Positions 1-7,800 are shown, counted from the first letter of the stretch. The stretch is DNA of 10,062 nt from Actinomycetes bacterium (GCA_023404805.1 JAEYAL010000219.1:1-10062), one strand, 5' to 3'. Numbers and translations: made by a program. Notes: generated by a model not told the origin, from the letters alone.

Positions 1-142
1 GACTTGGCCGGTTGCCGGCGGTGGGACTTCGGGCGCTGCGTGATCGGCGGGCGGGCGGCGGCGAGGGCGCGGCGGTTTGCGTCGACTTGGCCGGTTGCGG
101 CGGTGGGACTTCGGGCGCTGCGGCGCCGGCGGGCGGGCGGCG
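1..142. repeat. Imperfect direct repeat, two copies of about 60 bp
   Basis: Bases 1-60 recur at 84-142 with one single-base deletion and a few substitutions. Both copies begin GACTTGGCCGGTTG and share GGTGGGACTTCGGGCGCTGCG and a GGCGGGCGGGCGG tract. The start-to-start distance is 83 bp. The first copy begins at the window edge, so the repeat may extend further upstream. The short word GGGACTTCG (23-31) reappears inverted as CGAAGTCCC around 518-526, just after the 48-nt element array. The one-base indel between copies breaks any shared reading frame, which argues against coding. The function is unknown; it looks like intergenic repetitive DNA. Confidence 0.75.
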
Positions 143-175
143 CGCGTTATGTCAAGTTGGCGGTCGGCTTTCAGC

Positions 176-508
176 GTTCTCGGAACATTTACCCCTCTAT
201 GCCGTGGCAGGGGTTCCGAGAACCGCGTCGCGAGCGGCCGCCCAAGCGTTCTCGTAGTGAATGCCGCTCTATGCCAGACCAATCCTGACGAGAACCCCAG
301 CCCGCCGACCGCGGCGGCGTTCTCGTAGTGAATGCCGCTCTATGCCAGACCAATCCGGACGAGAACCCCAGCCCGCCGACCGCGGCGGCGTTCTCGTAGT
401 GAATGCCGCTCTATGCCAGGCCAATCCTGACGAGAACCCCAGCCCGCCGACCGCGGCGGCGTTCTCGTAGTGAATACGGCTCTATGCCAGGCCAATCCTG
501 ACGAGAAC
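176..508. repeat. Array of five 48-nt elements with inverted GTTCTCG/CGAGAAC ends
   Basis: The elements lie at 176-223, 248-295, 319-366, 390-437 and 461-508. Every one is exactly 48 nt, starts GTTCTCG, ends CGAGAAC (its reverse complement) and carries CTCTATGCC at element positions 20-28. Elements 2-5 are nearly identical. Element 1 differs at most other positions. The separators are 24, 23, 23 and 23 nt, and the last three are identical. Position 8 pairs with position 41 as T-A in elements 2-5 and as G-C in element 1, so a base pair is kept while the bases change. The 71-nt period is not a multiple of three, so no frame is maintained. I recognise no named family. Possible natures are a REP/MITE-like intergenic repeat, an array of structured RNA units, or multiple protein-binding sites. 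Confidence 0.9.
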
Positions 509-555
509 GCCCGCGGCGAAGTCCCGCTGCCGTGAGCAGCTCGGTCGCCGTAGCG

Positions 556-573
556 CGCACCGCCCTCGGTGCG
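556..573. other. Perfect 7-bp stem-tetraloop hairpin
   Basis: CGCACCG (556-562) and CGGTGCG (567-573) are exact reverse complements around a CCCT loop. There is no T-run on either side, so a classical intrinsic terminator is not supported. It could still end transcription coming from the repeat array, or be a protein-binding site. It is followed at once by the palindrome at 585-596. Confidence 0.5.
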
Positions 574-584
574 GATGGCCCGCC

Positions 585-596
585 GGCCGCGCGGCC
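585..596. other. 12-bp perfect palindrome GGCCGCGCGGCC
   Basis: The 12 bases equal their own reverse complement. The sequence is purely G and C, so chance is a real possibility in DNA of this composition. It lies 12 bp after the hairpin at 556-573. Confidence 0.35.
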
Positions 597-682
597 TGCG
601 CAGTCCCGCTGCCGCCAACGGCTGAGTCGACGCCTTCGGTCACCACTGCGGCTGGATGCCCGGCGGGCGCCGCTGGACCGGC

Positions 683-710
683 TTGATTCCGGCGCGCGGT
701 CTGAAAGGGT
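683..710 (+). promoter_or_regulatory. Possible sigma-70-type promoter for the TerD-vWA gene
   Basis: TTGATT at 683-688 resembles a -35 box. AAGGGT at 705-710 is a plausible -10 box with a 16-bp spacer. It would start transcription about 40 bp before the GTG at 760, leaving a short leader that contains the AGGAG ribosome site. The -10 is one base off the TANNNT pattern, so this is only a candidate. Confidence 0.3.
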
Positions 711-759
711 GGTCGGGGCCCGCGCCGCCGCGCCCTGACCCACCAGGAGAACCCTTCCC

Positions 760-2082
760 GTGCAGAGCCTCAGCCCCGGACAGAACACGGCACTCCCGGC
801 CGCGTCGCCGATCACGATCACGGTGAAGGCGCAGGCTGGCCATGTCGACCCGATCGCCCTGCTGCTCGACGCGGGGCGGAAGGCCGACGGCGACAACGGC
901 GTCGTGCTGTTCTCCAACCCGCAGGCCGCCAACGGCGCGGTCCAGCTCGACGTCGGCGCCGACGTCGTCACGGTCGACGTGGCGGCGCTCCCGGCAGCGG
1001 TTGAGACGGTGCTCGTCGTCGCGCAGGCCGACGGCACGCCGACCGTGCAGGCCAACACCGCCGTCGAGGCGACGATCAGCGCCGGCGGCGCCCCGGCGGC
1101 CTCGGTCAAGCTCGACGCGCTCCCGGCCGTCGCGACCCTGCAGGTCGCCGAGATCTACAAGCGCAACGGGGAATGGAAGGTCCGCGCGCTCGGCGACGGC
1201 TACGCCGAAGGGCTCGCGAAGCTGCTGACGGTGCACGGCGTCGACGTGACCGACGACGGCTCCGGGCAAGACGCGGCGCCGACCCAGGCGACGCCCGCCG
1301 CTGCCTCCGCTCCCGCGGCGCCCGCGCCTTCTCCGGCTCCAGCCGCGGCGCCGTCGGTCAACCTCGAGAAGCAGCGCCTGATCGACCTGCGTAAGAAGGT
1401 CGAGACGAGCGCGCCGCCGTCGCTCGTGAAGTCGTTCGACAGCGCCGTGGTGAGCCTCGAGAAGCAGGGGCTGGTCGGCGAGCGGGCCGAGGTCGTCCTC
1501 GTGCTCGACGTCTCCGGCTCGTCGTTCCCGCTGTTCCGCAACGGCACCTACCAGGCGCTCGTCGACCGCTGCCTGGCCGCCGGGCTGCTGTTCGACGACA
1601 ACGGCGAGATCGAGACCTACCTGTTCGACTCGCGCGTGCACGAAGGCGAGACGGTCACCCTGGCCAACCGCGACGGCTGGACCGACCGCGCGATCGAGAC
1701 GAAGGGCATCTTCCGCGGCACGCAGTACGCCAAGCCGCTGGAGGAGCTCGAAGGCAAGCTCACGCGCGGCGCCGCGATCCCGACGTTCGTGTACTTCGTG
1801 ACCGACGGCGGCAACTCCGACCGCAAATCGACGGCCGAGGTCGTCACGCGGATGGCGGGGCTGCCGGCGTTCCTCAAGTTCATCGCGGTCGGGCGCGAAG
1901 ACGACTTCCCGTTCCTCGTGCGCCTGGATGACCTCGCGGGCCGCGAAGTCGACAACGCCGACTTCTTCGCGGTCGCCGACCCCAAGACGGTCGACGAGAA
2001 CGAGTTCTTCGAGCTGGTGATGCAGGAGTTCCGCGGCTGGCTGGTGGAAGCGCGGCGGCTGGGGATCCTGGCGGCCGCTTGA
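760..2082 (+). CDS. TerD-like/von Willebrand A domain fusion protein (TerF-like)
   Basis: This encodes a 440-residue protein, probably cytoplasmic since no signal peptide or membrane segment is visible. Residues about 1-165 match the TerD stress-protein fold: a D30-P-I-A-L-L-L-D segment, then an NPQ-x-x-x-G stretch, ending with IYKRNGEWKVRALGDGYAEGL. Residues about 170-200 are an Ala/Pro linker. Residues about 244-430 are a von Willebrand A domain with a MIDAS site: D250-V-S252-G-S254, a likely Thr at 321, and T348-D349-G. TerD proteins bind calcium and are tied to tellurite and general stress resistance, and the vWA partner suggests metal-dependent protein binding. The actual role here is unknown. 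The start is GTG at 760, supported by AGGAG at 745-749 (10 nt spacing). No other ter genes are visible nearby. The domain assignment is firm, the physiology is not. Confidence 0.9.
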   Translation: MQSLSPGQNTALPAASPITITVKAQAGHVDPIALLLDAGRKADGDNGVVLFSNPQAANGAVQLDVGADVVTVDVAALPAAVETVLVVAQADGTPTVQANTAVEATISAGGAPAASVKLDALPAVATLQVAEIYKRNGEWKVRALGDGYAEGLAKLLTVHGVDVTDDGSGQDAAPTQATPAAASAPAAPAPSPAPAAAPSVNLEKQRLIDLRKKVETSAPPSLVKSFDSAVVSLEKQGLVGERAEVVLVLDVSGSSFPLFRNGTYQALVDRCLAAGLLFDDNGEIETYLFDSRVHEGETVTLANRDGWTDRAIETKGIFRGTQYAKPLEELEGKLTRGAAIPTFVYFVTDGGNSDRKSTAEVVTRMAGLPAFLKFIAVGREDDFPFLVRLDDLAGREVDNADFFAVADPKTVDENEFFELVMQEFRGWLVEARRLGILAAA

Positions 2083-2084
2083 CG

Positions 2085-2110
2085 CAACGTCAGCGGCTGG
2101 GCGTACGTTG
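2085..2110 (+). terminator. Weak stem-loop after the TerD-vWA gene
   Basis: CAACGT (2085-2090) and ACGTTG (2105-2110) pair across a 14-nt loop three bases after the TGA stop. No T-run follows. The position suggests a transcription end for the upstream gene, but six base pairs with a long loop is weak support. Confidence 0.25.
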
Positions 2111-2125
2111 TGCGCCGCCTGTCCC

Positions 2126-2154
2126 TTGACGATGCGCCGCTGCTGCGCAAGGTT
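2126..2154 (+). promoter_or_regulatory. Possible promoter of the amino acid transporter operon
   Basis: TTGACG at 2126-2131 is a good -35 match. After a 17-bp spacer comes AAGGTT (2149-2154), a poor to fair -10 that resembles the AAGGGT proposed for the TerD-vWA gene. Transcription from here would give a leader of about 100 nt before the ATG at 2259, long enough to include the inverted repeat at 2172-2206. Confidence 0.35.
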
Positions 2155-2171
2155 CGAGGCCAGCGCTGCGC

Positions 2172-2206
2172 GGTGCCCCCACCACCGCCAGCAACCTGCG
2201 GGCACC
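2172..2206 (+). promoter_or_regulatory. Leader inverted repeat of the transporter operon
   Basis: GGTGCCC (2172-2178) and GGGCACC (2200-2206) are exact reverse complements separated by 21 nt that contain AGCAACC. Just upstream, GCGCA (2145-2149) can pair with TGCGC (2167-2171). In the transcript this could be a two-hairpin leader, or in DNA an operator. I could not match it to a known riboswitch class. Confidence 0.35.
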
Positions 2207-2258
2207 ACCCCCTGAGCCACCCTCGCCCGCGCCAACCATCCAAGAGAGACACCGCTCC

Positions 2259-3125
2259 ATGTTCACCGCCTCCCGCACCCGCCGCGCCGCGGCCCTGCTC
2301 GGTTCGGCCGCCCTGCTCGCGCTTGCGGGCTGCGGCGACGACGAGAAGGACACGGCCGACACCCCGGACGCCACCGAAGCCGCCGCGATCCCGGCCCCGG
2401 CCGCGATCAAGAGCGCAGGCAAGATCACCTTCTGCAGCGACATCGCCTACCCGCCGATGGAGTTCTACGAAGGCAGCGACGAAGAGGGCGCTGACATCGA
2501 CATCGCCGAGGAGCTCGCCGACCGCATGGACGTCGACGCCGAGTTCACGAACACCGGCTTCGACGGCATCATCGCCGCGCTGAAGGCGAAGAAGTGCGAC
2601 GCGATCATCTCCTCGCTGACGAACTCGCCGGAGCGCGCCAAGGAGATCTTCTTCGTGGACTACGCCCAGTTCGGCCTCGCGCTGCTGATCAAAAAGGGCA
2701 CGACCGGCATCGACTCGGTCGAGGCGCTGAGCGGCAAGACCGTCGCGGTGCAGGTCGGCACGACGACCAAGCAGGCGCTCGAAGCCGAGAGCAAGAAGAT
2801 CGTCGACAGCGGCAAGCCGGCGATCAAGGTCCAGACGTTCCCGAAGGACACCGACGCCGCCAACGCGCTGCGCACCGGCAAGGTCGACGCGTACCTCACC
2901 GACGCGCCCCCGGCCGCCTACTTCGTGAAGCAGGCCCCGAACGACTTCGAGCTCGCCGCGACCCCGCAGATCGAGCCGGCGCCGGTCGGCATCGGCCTGC
3001 GCAAGGACGACAACGAGCTGCAGATCGCCATCAAGACCGGCATCGACGCGATGACCGACGACGGCAAGCTCAAGGAGATCCTCGACAAGTGGGAGCTCGG
3101 CGAGTTCATGCTCGCTGCGCAGTAG
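2259..3125 (+). CDS. Amino acid ABC transporter substrate-binding lipoprotein
   Basis: This is a 288-residue extracytoplasmic solute-binding protein of the SBP_bac_3 family, which captures polar or basic amino acids outside the membrane. Residues 1-24 are a lipoprotein signal with an Arg-rich start, and the lipobox L-A-G-C places the lipidated Cys at 25. An acidic and Ala/Pro-rich tether follows to about residue 50. The binding fold runs from about 55 to 285: CSDIAYPPMEFYE near 59-71, a GADIDIAEEL segment (usual GFDIDL), ERAKE with the probable carboxylate-binding R126, and LTDAPPAAYFV with D215, the usual amine contact. The ATG at 2259 has only a loose AGAGAG upstream (2243-2248). It is the first gene of a three-gene operon with its permease and ATPase. 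Ligand specificity cannot be fixed from sequence alone. Confidence 0.92.
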   Translation: MFTASRTRRAAALLGSAALLALAGCGDDEKDTADTPDATEAAAIPAPAAIKSAGKITFCSDIAYPPMEFYEGSDEEGADIDIAEELADRMDVDAEFTNTGFDGIIAALKAKKCDAIISSLTNSPERAKEIFFVDYAQFGLALLIKKGTTGIDSVEALSGKTVAVQVGTTTKQALEAESKKIVDSGKPAIKVQTFPKDTDAANALRTGKVDAYLTDAPPAAYFVKQAPNDFELAATPQIEPAPVGIGLRKDDNELQIAIKTGIDAMTDDGKLKEILDKWELGEFMLAAQ

Positions 3126-3134
3126 TCCGCTTAC

Positions 3135-3947
3135 GTGCTCAGCGCTCACCTGATCGCGGCGTTCGACAGCGACCTCTTCTGGTCGCGGATCCTCGAGCCG
3201 GACTCCGTCTTCCTGGGGGCGCTGTGGACGACCATCTACATCTCAGTGCTGGCCCAGCTCGGGGGGATCACCCTCGGGCTGGCGTCGGCCCTGGCCGGCC
3301 GCAGCCGGCTGCTGCCGGTGCGGTTCCTCAACGGCATCTACATCACGGTCATCCGCGGCACGCCGCTGATCGTGCAGATCTTCTTCATCTACTTCGGTGC
3401 TGAGCTGCTGCTCGGCGTGACGTTGTTCCCGAAGGAGCTCGACGTCGGCGTCGGCGTGGTCGGCGGCGCCGTGATCGCCGGCATCATCGCGCTCGCGCTC
3501 AACGAGGGCGCCTACATGAGCGAGATCATCCGGGCCGGCATCAGCTCCGTCGATGAAGGGCAGACCGAGTCGGCGATGTCGCTTGGCATGACCCAGCGCC
3601 AGGCGATGCGCAAGATCGTCCTGCCGCAAGCGGCGCGCATCATCGTGCCGCCGCTCGGCAACCAGTTCAACAACATGATGAAGACGACGTCGCTGCTGTC
3701 GTTCATCGGCGTGCTGGAGCTGTTCGCCGAAGCCCAACAGCGCTATTCCGTCGACTTCAAGCCCGTCGAGTACTTCGCGGCGGTCGCCCTCTGGTACCTG
3801 CTGCTCACGACGATCTGGAGCATCTTCCAGGCGTGGCTGGAGCGCCGCCTGGACCCGGCTGGCGCGTCCGATCGCGGCCCCGGCCCGATCGGCCGGATCA
3901 AGGGCCGCCTGCGGCCGGCGTCGGCCTCGGCCGGAGGTGGCGCATGA
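3135..3947 (+). CDS. Amino acid ABC transporter permease (HisM/GlnP type)
   Basis: This 270-residue inner membrane permease forms the channel for the imported amino acid. It shows the family signature Y-I-T-V-I-R-G-T-P-L-I-V-Q-I-F-F-I-Y-F-G at residues about 69-88. The cytoplasmic EAA loop that docks the ATPase follows at about 124-166 (EGAYMSEIIRAG, then SLGMTQRQAMRKIVLPQA). Hydrophobic segments are near 25-50, 68-95, 103-122, 166-195 and 212-235, matching the usual five-helix polar amino acid permease. The last 30 residues are a Gly/Ala/Arg-rich tail. The GTG start lies 9 nt after the stop of the binding-protein gene and lacks a clear Shine-Dalgarno, so translational coupling is likely. The stop overlaps the next gene's ATG as ATGA. 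Confidence 0.92.
   Translation: MLSAHLIAAFDSDLFWSRILEPDSVFLGALWTTIYISVLAQLGGITLGLASALAGRSRLLPVRFLNGIYITVIRGTPLIVQIFFIYFGAELLLGVTLFPKELDVGVGVVGGAVIAGIIALALNEGAYMSEIIRAGISSVDEGQTESAMSLGMTQRQAMRKIVLPQAARIIVPPLGNQFNNMMKTTSLLSFIGVLELFAEAQQRYSVDFKPVEYFAAVALWYLLLTTIWSIFQAWLERRLDPAGASDRGPGPIGRIKGRLRPASASAGGGA
3933..3937 (+). promoter_or_regulatory. Ribosome binding site fixing the ATPase start
   Basis: GGAGG sits 6 nt before the ATG at 3944. It is the strongest Shine-Dalgarno in the operon and lies inside the end of the permease gene. It supports the start at 3944 over an in-frame upstream start near 3833 that would overlap the permease by more than 100 bases. Confidence 0.8.
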
Positions 3948-4807
3948 CGCTCGGCACGGGCGACGCCGGCCTCGTCGCCGCACCGGCCGGCACGGTCTCG
4001 GCGCGCGGCGTGGTGAAGCGGTTCGGATCGCTCGAAGTGCTCAGCGGCATCGACCTCGACGTCGGCTCCGGCGAAGTGGTCTGCCTGATCGGGCCGTCAG
4101 GCTCGGGCAAGACGACGTTCCTGCGCTGCCTGAACCAGCTCGAGACGATCGACGCCGGCCTCGTCGAGATCGACGGCGTGCCGCTCGGCCAGCGCCGCAG
4201 CGACGACGGCAAGCTCCGGCCTGCCAAAGCCAAAGAGGTCGCGGAGATGCGGCAGGACATCGGGTTCGTGTTCCAGCGCTTCAACCTCTGGCCGCAGAAG
4301 TCGGCCCTCGAGAACGTGACGCTGGCGCCGCAGCTCGTGCGCGGCACGCCGAAGGCCGAAGCGCAGGCGTACGGCCGCCAGCTGCTGGAGCGCGTCGGGC
4401 TCGGCGACAAAGCTGACGCCTACCCGGCCAAGCTCTCCGGCGGCCAGCAGCAGCGGGTCGCGATCGCCCGCGCGCTGGCGATGAAGCCGAAGATCATGCT
4501 CTTCGACGAGCCGACCAGCGCGCTCGACCCCGAGACCGTCGGCGACGTGCTCGCGGTGATGCGCGAGCTCGCGGCCGAAGGCATGACGATGGTCGTCGTC
4601 ACCCACGAGATGGGCTTCGCCCGCGAGGTCGCCGACCGCGTGCTGATGATGGACGGGGGCGTCGTGATCGAACAGGGCCCGCCGGCCGAGTTCTTCGCGA
4701 GCCCGCGCGAGGAGCGCACCCGCCGCTTCCTGGCGCGCGTGCTCGACACCGGCACGACCGCGCCGCCCCCGCCGGACGGCGGCGGCAAAACGCTCGACGC
4801 GATCTGA
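3944..4807 (+). CDS. Amino acid ABC transporter ATP-binding protein (GlnQ/HisP type)
   Basis: This 287-residue cytoplasmic ATPase powers the importer. In order it shows Walker A GPSGSGKTT (50-58), Q-loop Gln111 in FVFQRFNLWPQ, the ABC signature LSGGQQQR (164-171), Walker B IMLFDEP (184-190), D-loop SALD (192-195) and switch His221 in VTHEMGFA. The FQRFNLWPH-like segment and the HEMGFA box are typical of the polar amino acid subfamily. The first 18 residues are an Ala/Gly-rich extension before the usual start of the domain. A Pro/Gly-rich tail ends the protein. ATG at 3944 overlaps the permease TGA (ATGA) and has GGAGG 6 nt upstream. It is the last gene of the operon and faces a convergent gene 54 bases away. 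Confidence 0.95.
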   Translation: MTLGTGDAGLVAAPAGTVSARGVVKRFGSLEVLSGIDLDVGSGEVVCLIGPSGSGKTTFLRCLNQLETIDAGLVEIDGVPLGQRRSDDGKLRPAKAKEVAEMRQDIGFVFQRFNLWPQKSALENVTLAPQLVRGTPKAEAQAYGRQLLERVGLGDKADAYPAKLSGGQQQRVAIARALAMKPKIMLFDEPTSALDPETVGDVLAVMRELAAEGMTMVVVTHEMGFAREVADRVLMMDGGVVIEQGPPAEFFASPREERTRRFLARVLDTGTTAPPPPDGGGKTLDAI

Positions 4808-4829
4808 CCCTCCGCGGGCGGCGCAGCCA

Positions 4830-4842
4830 GCCCCCCCGGGGC
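4830..4842. terminator. Possible terminator hairpin between convergent genes
   Basis: GCCCC (4830-4834) and GGGGC (4838-4842) pair around a 3-nt loop in the 54-base gap between the stops at 4807 and 4862. The direct repeat GCGATCTG flanks it (4799-4806 and 4849-4856). There is no T-run, and the stem is short. The assignment rests mainly on position. Confidence 0.3.
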
Positions 4843-4861
4843 CGGCCTGCGATCTGCCGCG

Positions 4862-7800
4862 CTAGCGCACGGTGACGCTGCGCAGGCGGTCGGTCAGGAC
4901 CGCCTGCCCGCGGCTCACGCGCACGCGCAGCGCATAGCGCCCGGGAGGCAGGCGCCGGACGAGCTCTTGGTTGACCGTCAGCTGGCCGCTGGCGCTCCAC
5001 GACGACGTCGCGAGCTTCCAGGCGGGCGGCTCGGCGCAGGCGCGCTTGCCGGCGCGCGAACGCACGGCGCCGCCGGCGAACCGGCCCTTGGCGAAGATCC
5101 ACCAGCGGCAGATCGTGTCGCGGACGGCGATCTTGACGACAAGGCCCGTCGCGTCGATCGGCCGGCCGAGGTTCAGGGAGGCTTTGACGGTGGTCTCCCG
5201 CTTGGTCGAGCTGGCAGAGGTCGCGAGCGGCGCCGTGTTCAGCTCCAGCGCCGTGGGCGGCAGAGCCCGGCGCACGACCGGCGGATCGATCTTGCCGCCC
5301 GTCGTCGGCTGCGGCGTGGTCGGCTGCGGCGTCGTCGGCTGCGGCGTGGTCGGCTCCGGCGTCGTCGGGCTGGTCGGCTCGGGCGTCGTCGGCTTCGGCG
5401 GCTCCGGCGGCGCGGGTTTGGTGTCGTACTCCGCAGCCGGGGCGTCGCCGCCGTTGTCCGGGACGATCCAGCTGCGGGCGGCCGAGGTCTTGCCGTCGCT
5501 CCAGCGCGCGAAGTACCAGGTGGTGCCAGCGGTGTCGGTCCAGCTCTCGGCAGCCGAGAGCTCCGTGCTGAAGCCCGCGGCCAGCTCGATGGCGCCGGGC
5601 GCCGCGACGGCGCTCTCGCCGAGGTCGCGGCGGACCGCGACGCGGGCGCCGGCCGGAGCGGAACGCAGCGAGACGTCGACCGGCTTGGGCAGCAGCTTGA
5701 TCGTGCGCGTCACGGTGGAGCTGTCGGCGCCCGGCGCGACGATCCGAACGCGGGTATAGGAGCCCAGCTCGTGCGAAGGATCGGGCGTCACGGTGATCTG
5801 CATGCGCTGCTCGCCGTCGACGGTCTCGAACGGCGGCTGCTTCTCGACGAGCGGGTGCTCGTGGCTGCTGCCGTGCACGGTCGTCGCGCGCCACTTCAGC
5901 TCGCTGTCGGGGATCTTCGTGGCTTCGGCGTCGCCAGCCGGCCGCGAGGCGCGCACGACCACCGGCTTGCCGAGCACGACGTGCGTCTCGTCGGCAGGGG
6001 AGACGATGTCGACGTCCGGCGGCGGTCCGCTGCACAGGTAGCGGGCGGCGACCGAGCGGCTGGTGCCGCGGGTCACGACGAGGCGGATCCAGCCCTGCGA
6101 CGGGAGCTGCGCGGCCGTGATGGTCGTGGTGCGGGCGGTCCGTCCGGCGTCGCTGAGCCCGTCGCCGTCGATGTCCCAGCGGTAGACCGCGCCAGCGCCC
6201 GCGTCGGCGGCCGTCAGCACCACGTTGCCCTGCGTCTGACCTGCCGCGGCGCAGGCGCCGCTCACCGATTCGATGTTCGCTTGGACCTCAGGCGCGGTGC
6301 GGATGCGGTAGAGCCCGCCGACGTTCGCATCGCCGTAGTGCATCGACCACACCGTCCCGTCGGCCTGCGGCCGCGACGTGAGCCGGTAGAACTGCGAGAG
6401 CAGCTGCGGCTGGCCGTTGACCTGCACCGTGATCTTGGGCGGGGCATCTCCGATGCGGTCCAGCAGCGCGTCGACGGGCCGCCCTGGGCCAGCATCGGTC
6501 TGCATCCGCGGGCCGCGGTTCTCGTCGGCGGGCACGCGCAGGCCGCCGTCGAGATCGGTGTTCGACGGGTCGTCGGCATCGCGGCCGACGCGGTAGAGCC
6601 AGCCGCGCACGTAGTCGCCGAAGACGTAGGAGCCCTGCCAGGCGCTCGGCAGCGCGACCTCGGCATCGGCGCCGGACTGCGGCGCCAGCAGGCCGCCCGC
6701 GACCACCGCCGCGCCGTTGTAGGGGTAGGGCGGGTCGGACCCTTGGTCGTGCTCGTACTCGACCGTCGGGAGCTTCACGCCCTTCGGCGTCGGGAAGCCG
6801 TGGCCGTCGCCGGTGGCGGTGAGCCGCTCGCAGCTCGTCTTGCCGGGACCGGACGGCGTGAGCTCCGGGCCGCCCCAAGCGCTCTTGACTGCGGTCGAAC
6901 GCTCCGGTGACGAGTAGCCGACCGCCCAGTAGGTGCCTTCCCAGCAGGGCCAGCCGAGGTTGTCGCCTGGGTGCGCAATCGTGAGCCGCTCGACGCTGAA
7001 GTTGCCGACGTCGCCGATCGCGAGCACGGGCGCGCCGTTGCTGGCGCCGTCGGGCGGCAGCAGGTTGAAGCGGAACGGGTTGCGCATCCCGCGGACCCAG
7101 ACCTTCGTGCAGATGCGCGAGAGGTCGGTCTCGGCGGGGCAGAACGGATGCCCGGCGACGCCGCGGCCTTCGCGGTCGATGCGCAGGACCTTGCCGGCGT
7201 AGCTCTCCAGGTTGAACGCGCGCAGCGACGCCGGGTCGCTGACCTCGAAGTCGCTGGCGTCGCCGATGCTGAAGAAGAGCGTGCCGTCAGGGGCCGACGC
7301 GATCGCGCCCATGCCGTGTGTCGAGGAATCCGACGGTAGGCAGTCGTAGGCGCCGTCGGCGCGGGTCGACAGGTCGCCGTCGGGGTAGATGTGGTTGTCG
7401 CCCATGTTCGCGTAGAGCGAGTCGGTGCGCAGCAGCACGCCGTTGGGGAACGCGTCCGTCTCTCCGGCGGGGGCTTCGCCCTTCGTGTAGGGCTTGCAGG
7501 TCGAGTCGGGGTCGGCGGGCGCGTCGGCGCCGACGATCGTCTTGAGGTCGGCGGCGGTCGCCGGGCCGCTCGTGGGAACAGCGATACGGATCACGGCGCC
7601 CGTGCGGCGGATGCCGTTGGGGTTGCCGCCGGCCACGTTGTTCACCCATTCGTTGGAGCCGCGGGTGATCGAGGCGTAGAGGTAGCGCTGGCCGCTCTCG
7701 AACTGCGAGTCGAGCGCGATCCCGACGAGCCCGCGGTCGAACTGGCGGGTGACCGGGAAGTCGTAGATCAGCTCGCCGTTGAGGTCATACGACGGGTGCG

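Larger units (their letters stand above)
509..759. other. Non-coding GC-rich stretch upstream of the TerD-vWA gene
   Basis: I see no gene here. Translations are Arg/Ala/Pro-rich low-complexity and match nothing I know. The stretch holds the word GTCCCGCTGCCG twice (521-532 and 603-614). It also holds a perfect hairpin (556-573), a 12-bp palindrome (585-596), a possible promoter (683-710) and the AGGAG ribosome site of the next gene (745-749). It probably serves as the 5' regulatory region of the TerD-vWA gene and the boundary to the repeat array. Confidence 0.6.

Noticed and set aside
176..508. CRISPR array (48-nt repeats with 23-nt spacers)
   Set aside because: Three of the four separators are identical, so they are not acquired spacers. 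The first unit is strongly divergent, and no cas genes are in the window.
176..508. Integron attC sites
   Set aside because: The ends GTTCTCG/CGAGAAC do not fit the GTTRRRY/RYYYAAC core sites. There are no cassette genes between the elements and no integrase nearby.
4..738. Short reading frames in the repeat region, including one at 532-738
   Set aside because: Translations are Arg/Ala/Pro-rich low-complexity, the repeat period shifts the frame, and no ribosome site or known domain supports them.
2172..2206. SAM or other named riboswitch in the transporter leader
   Set aside because: AGCAACC and GGTGCC words are present, but their order and the surrounding helices do not fit any class I know. 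It is left as an unassigned inverted repeat.
640..2235. Long minus-strand reading frames over the TerD-vWA gene and the transporter operon
   Set aside because: They are by-products of high-GC coding DNA on the plus strand. The plus-strand products have clear domains and motifs, and the minus translations do not.
3833..3943. Upstream start for the ABC ATPase gene
   Set aside because: It would overlap the permease by over 100 bases, and GGAGG with the ATGA overlap points to the ATG at 3944.
4967..6910. Long plus-strand reading frame opposite the dehydrogenase gene
   Set aside because: Its Arg/Gly/Val-rich translation has no recognisable domain, whereas the minus strand encodes a clear signal peptide and propeller motifs.
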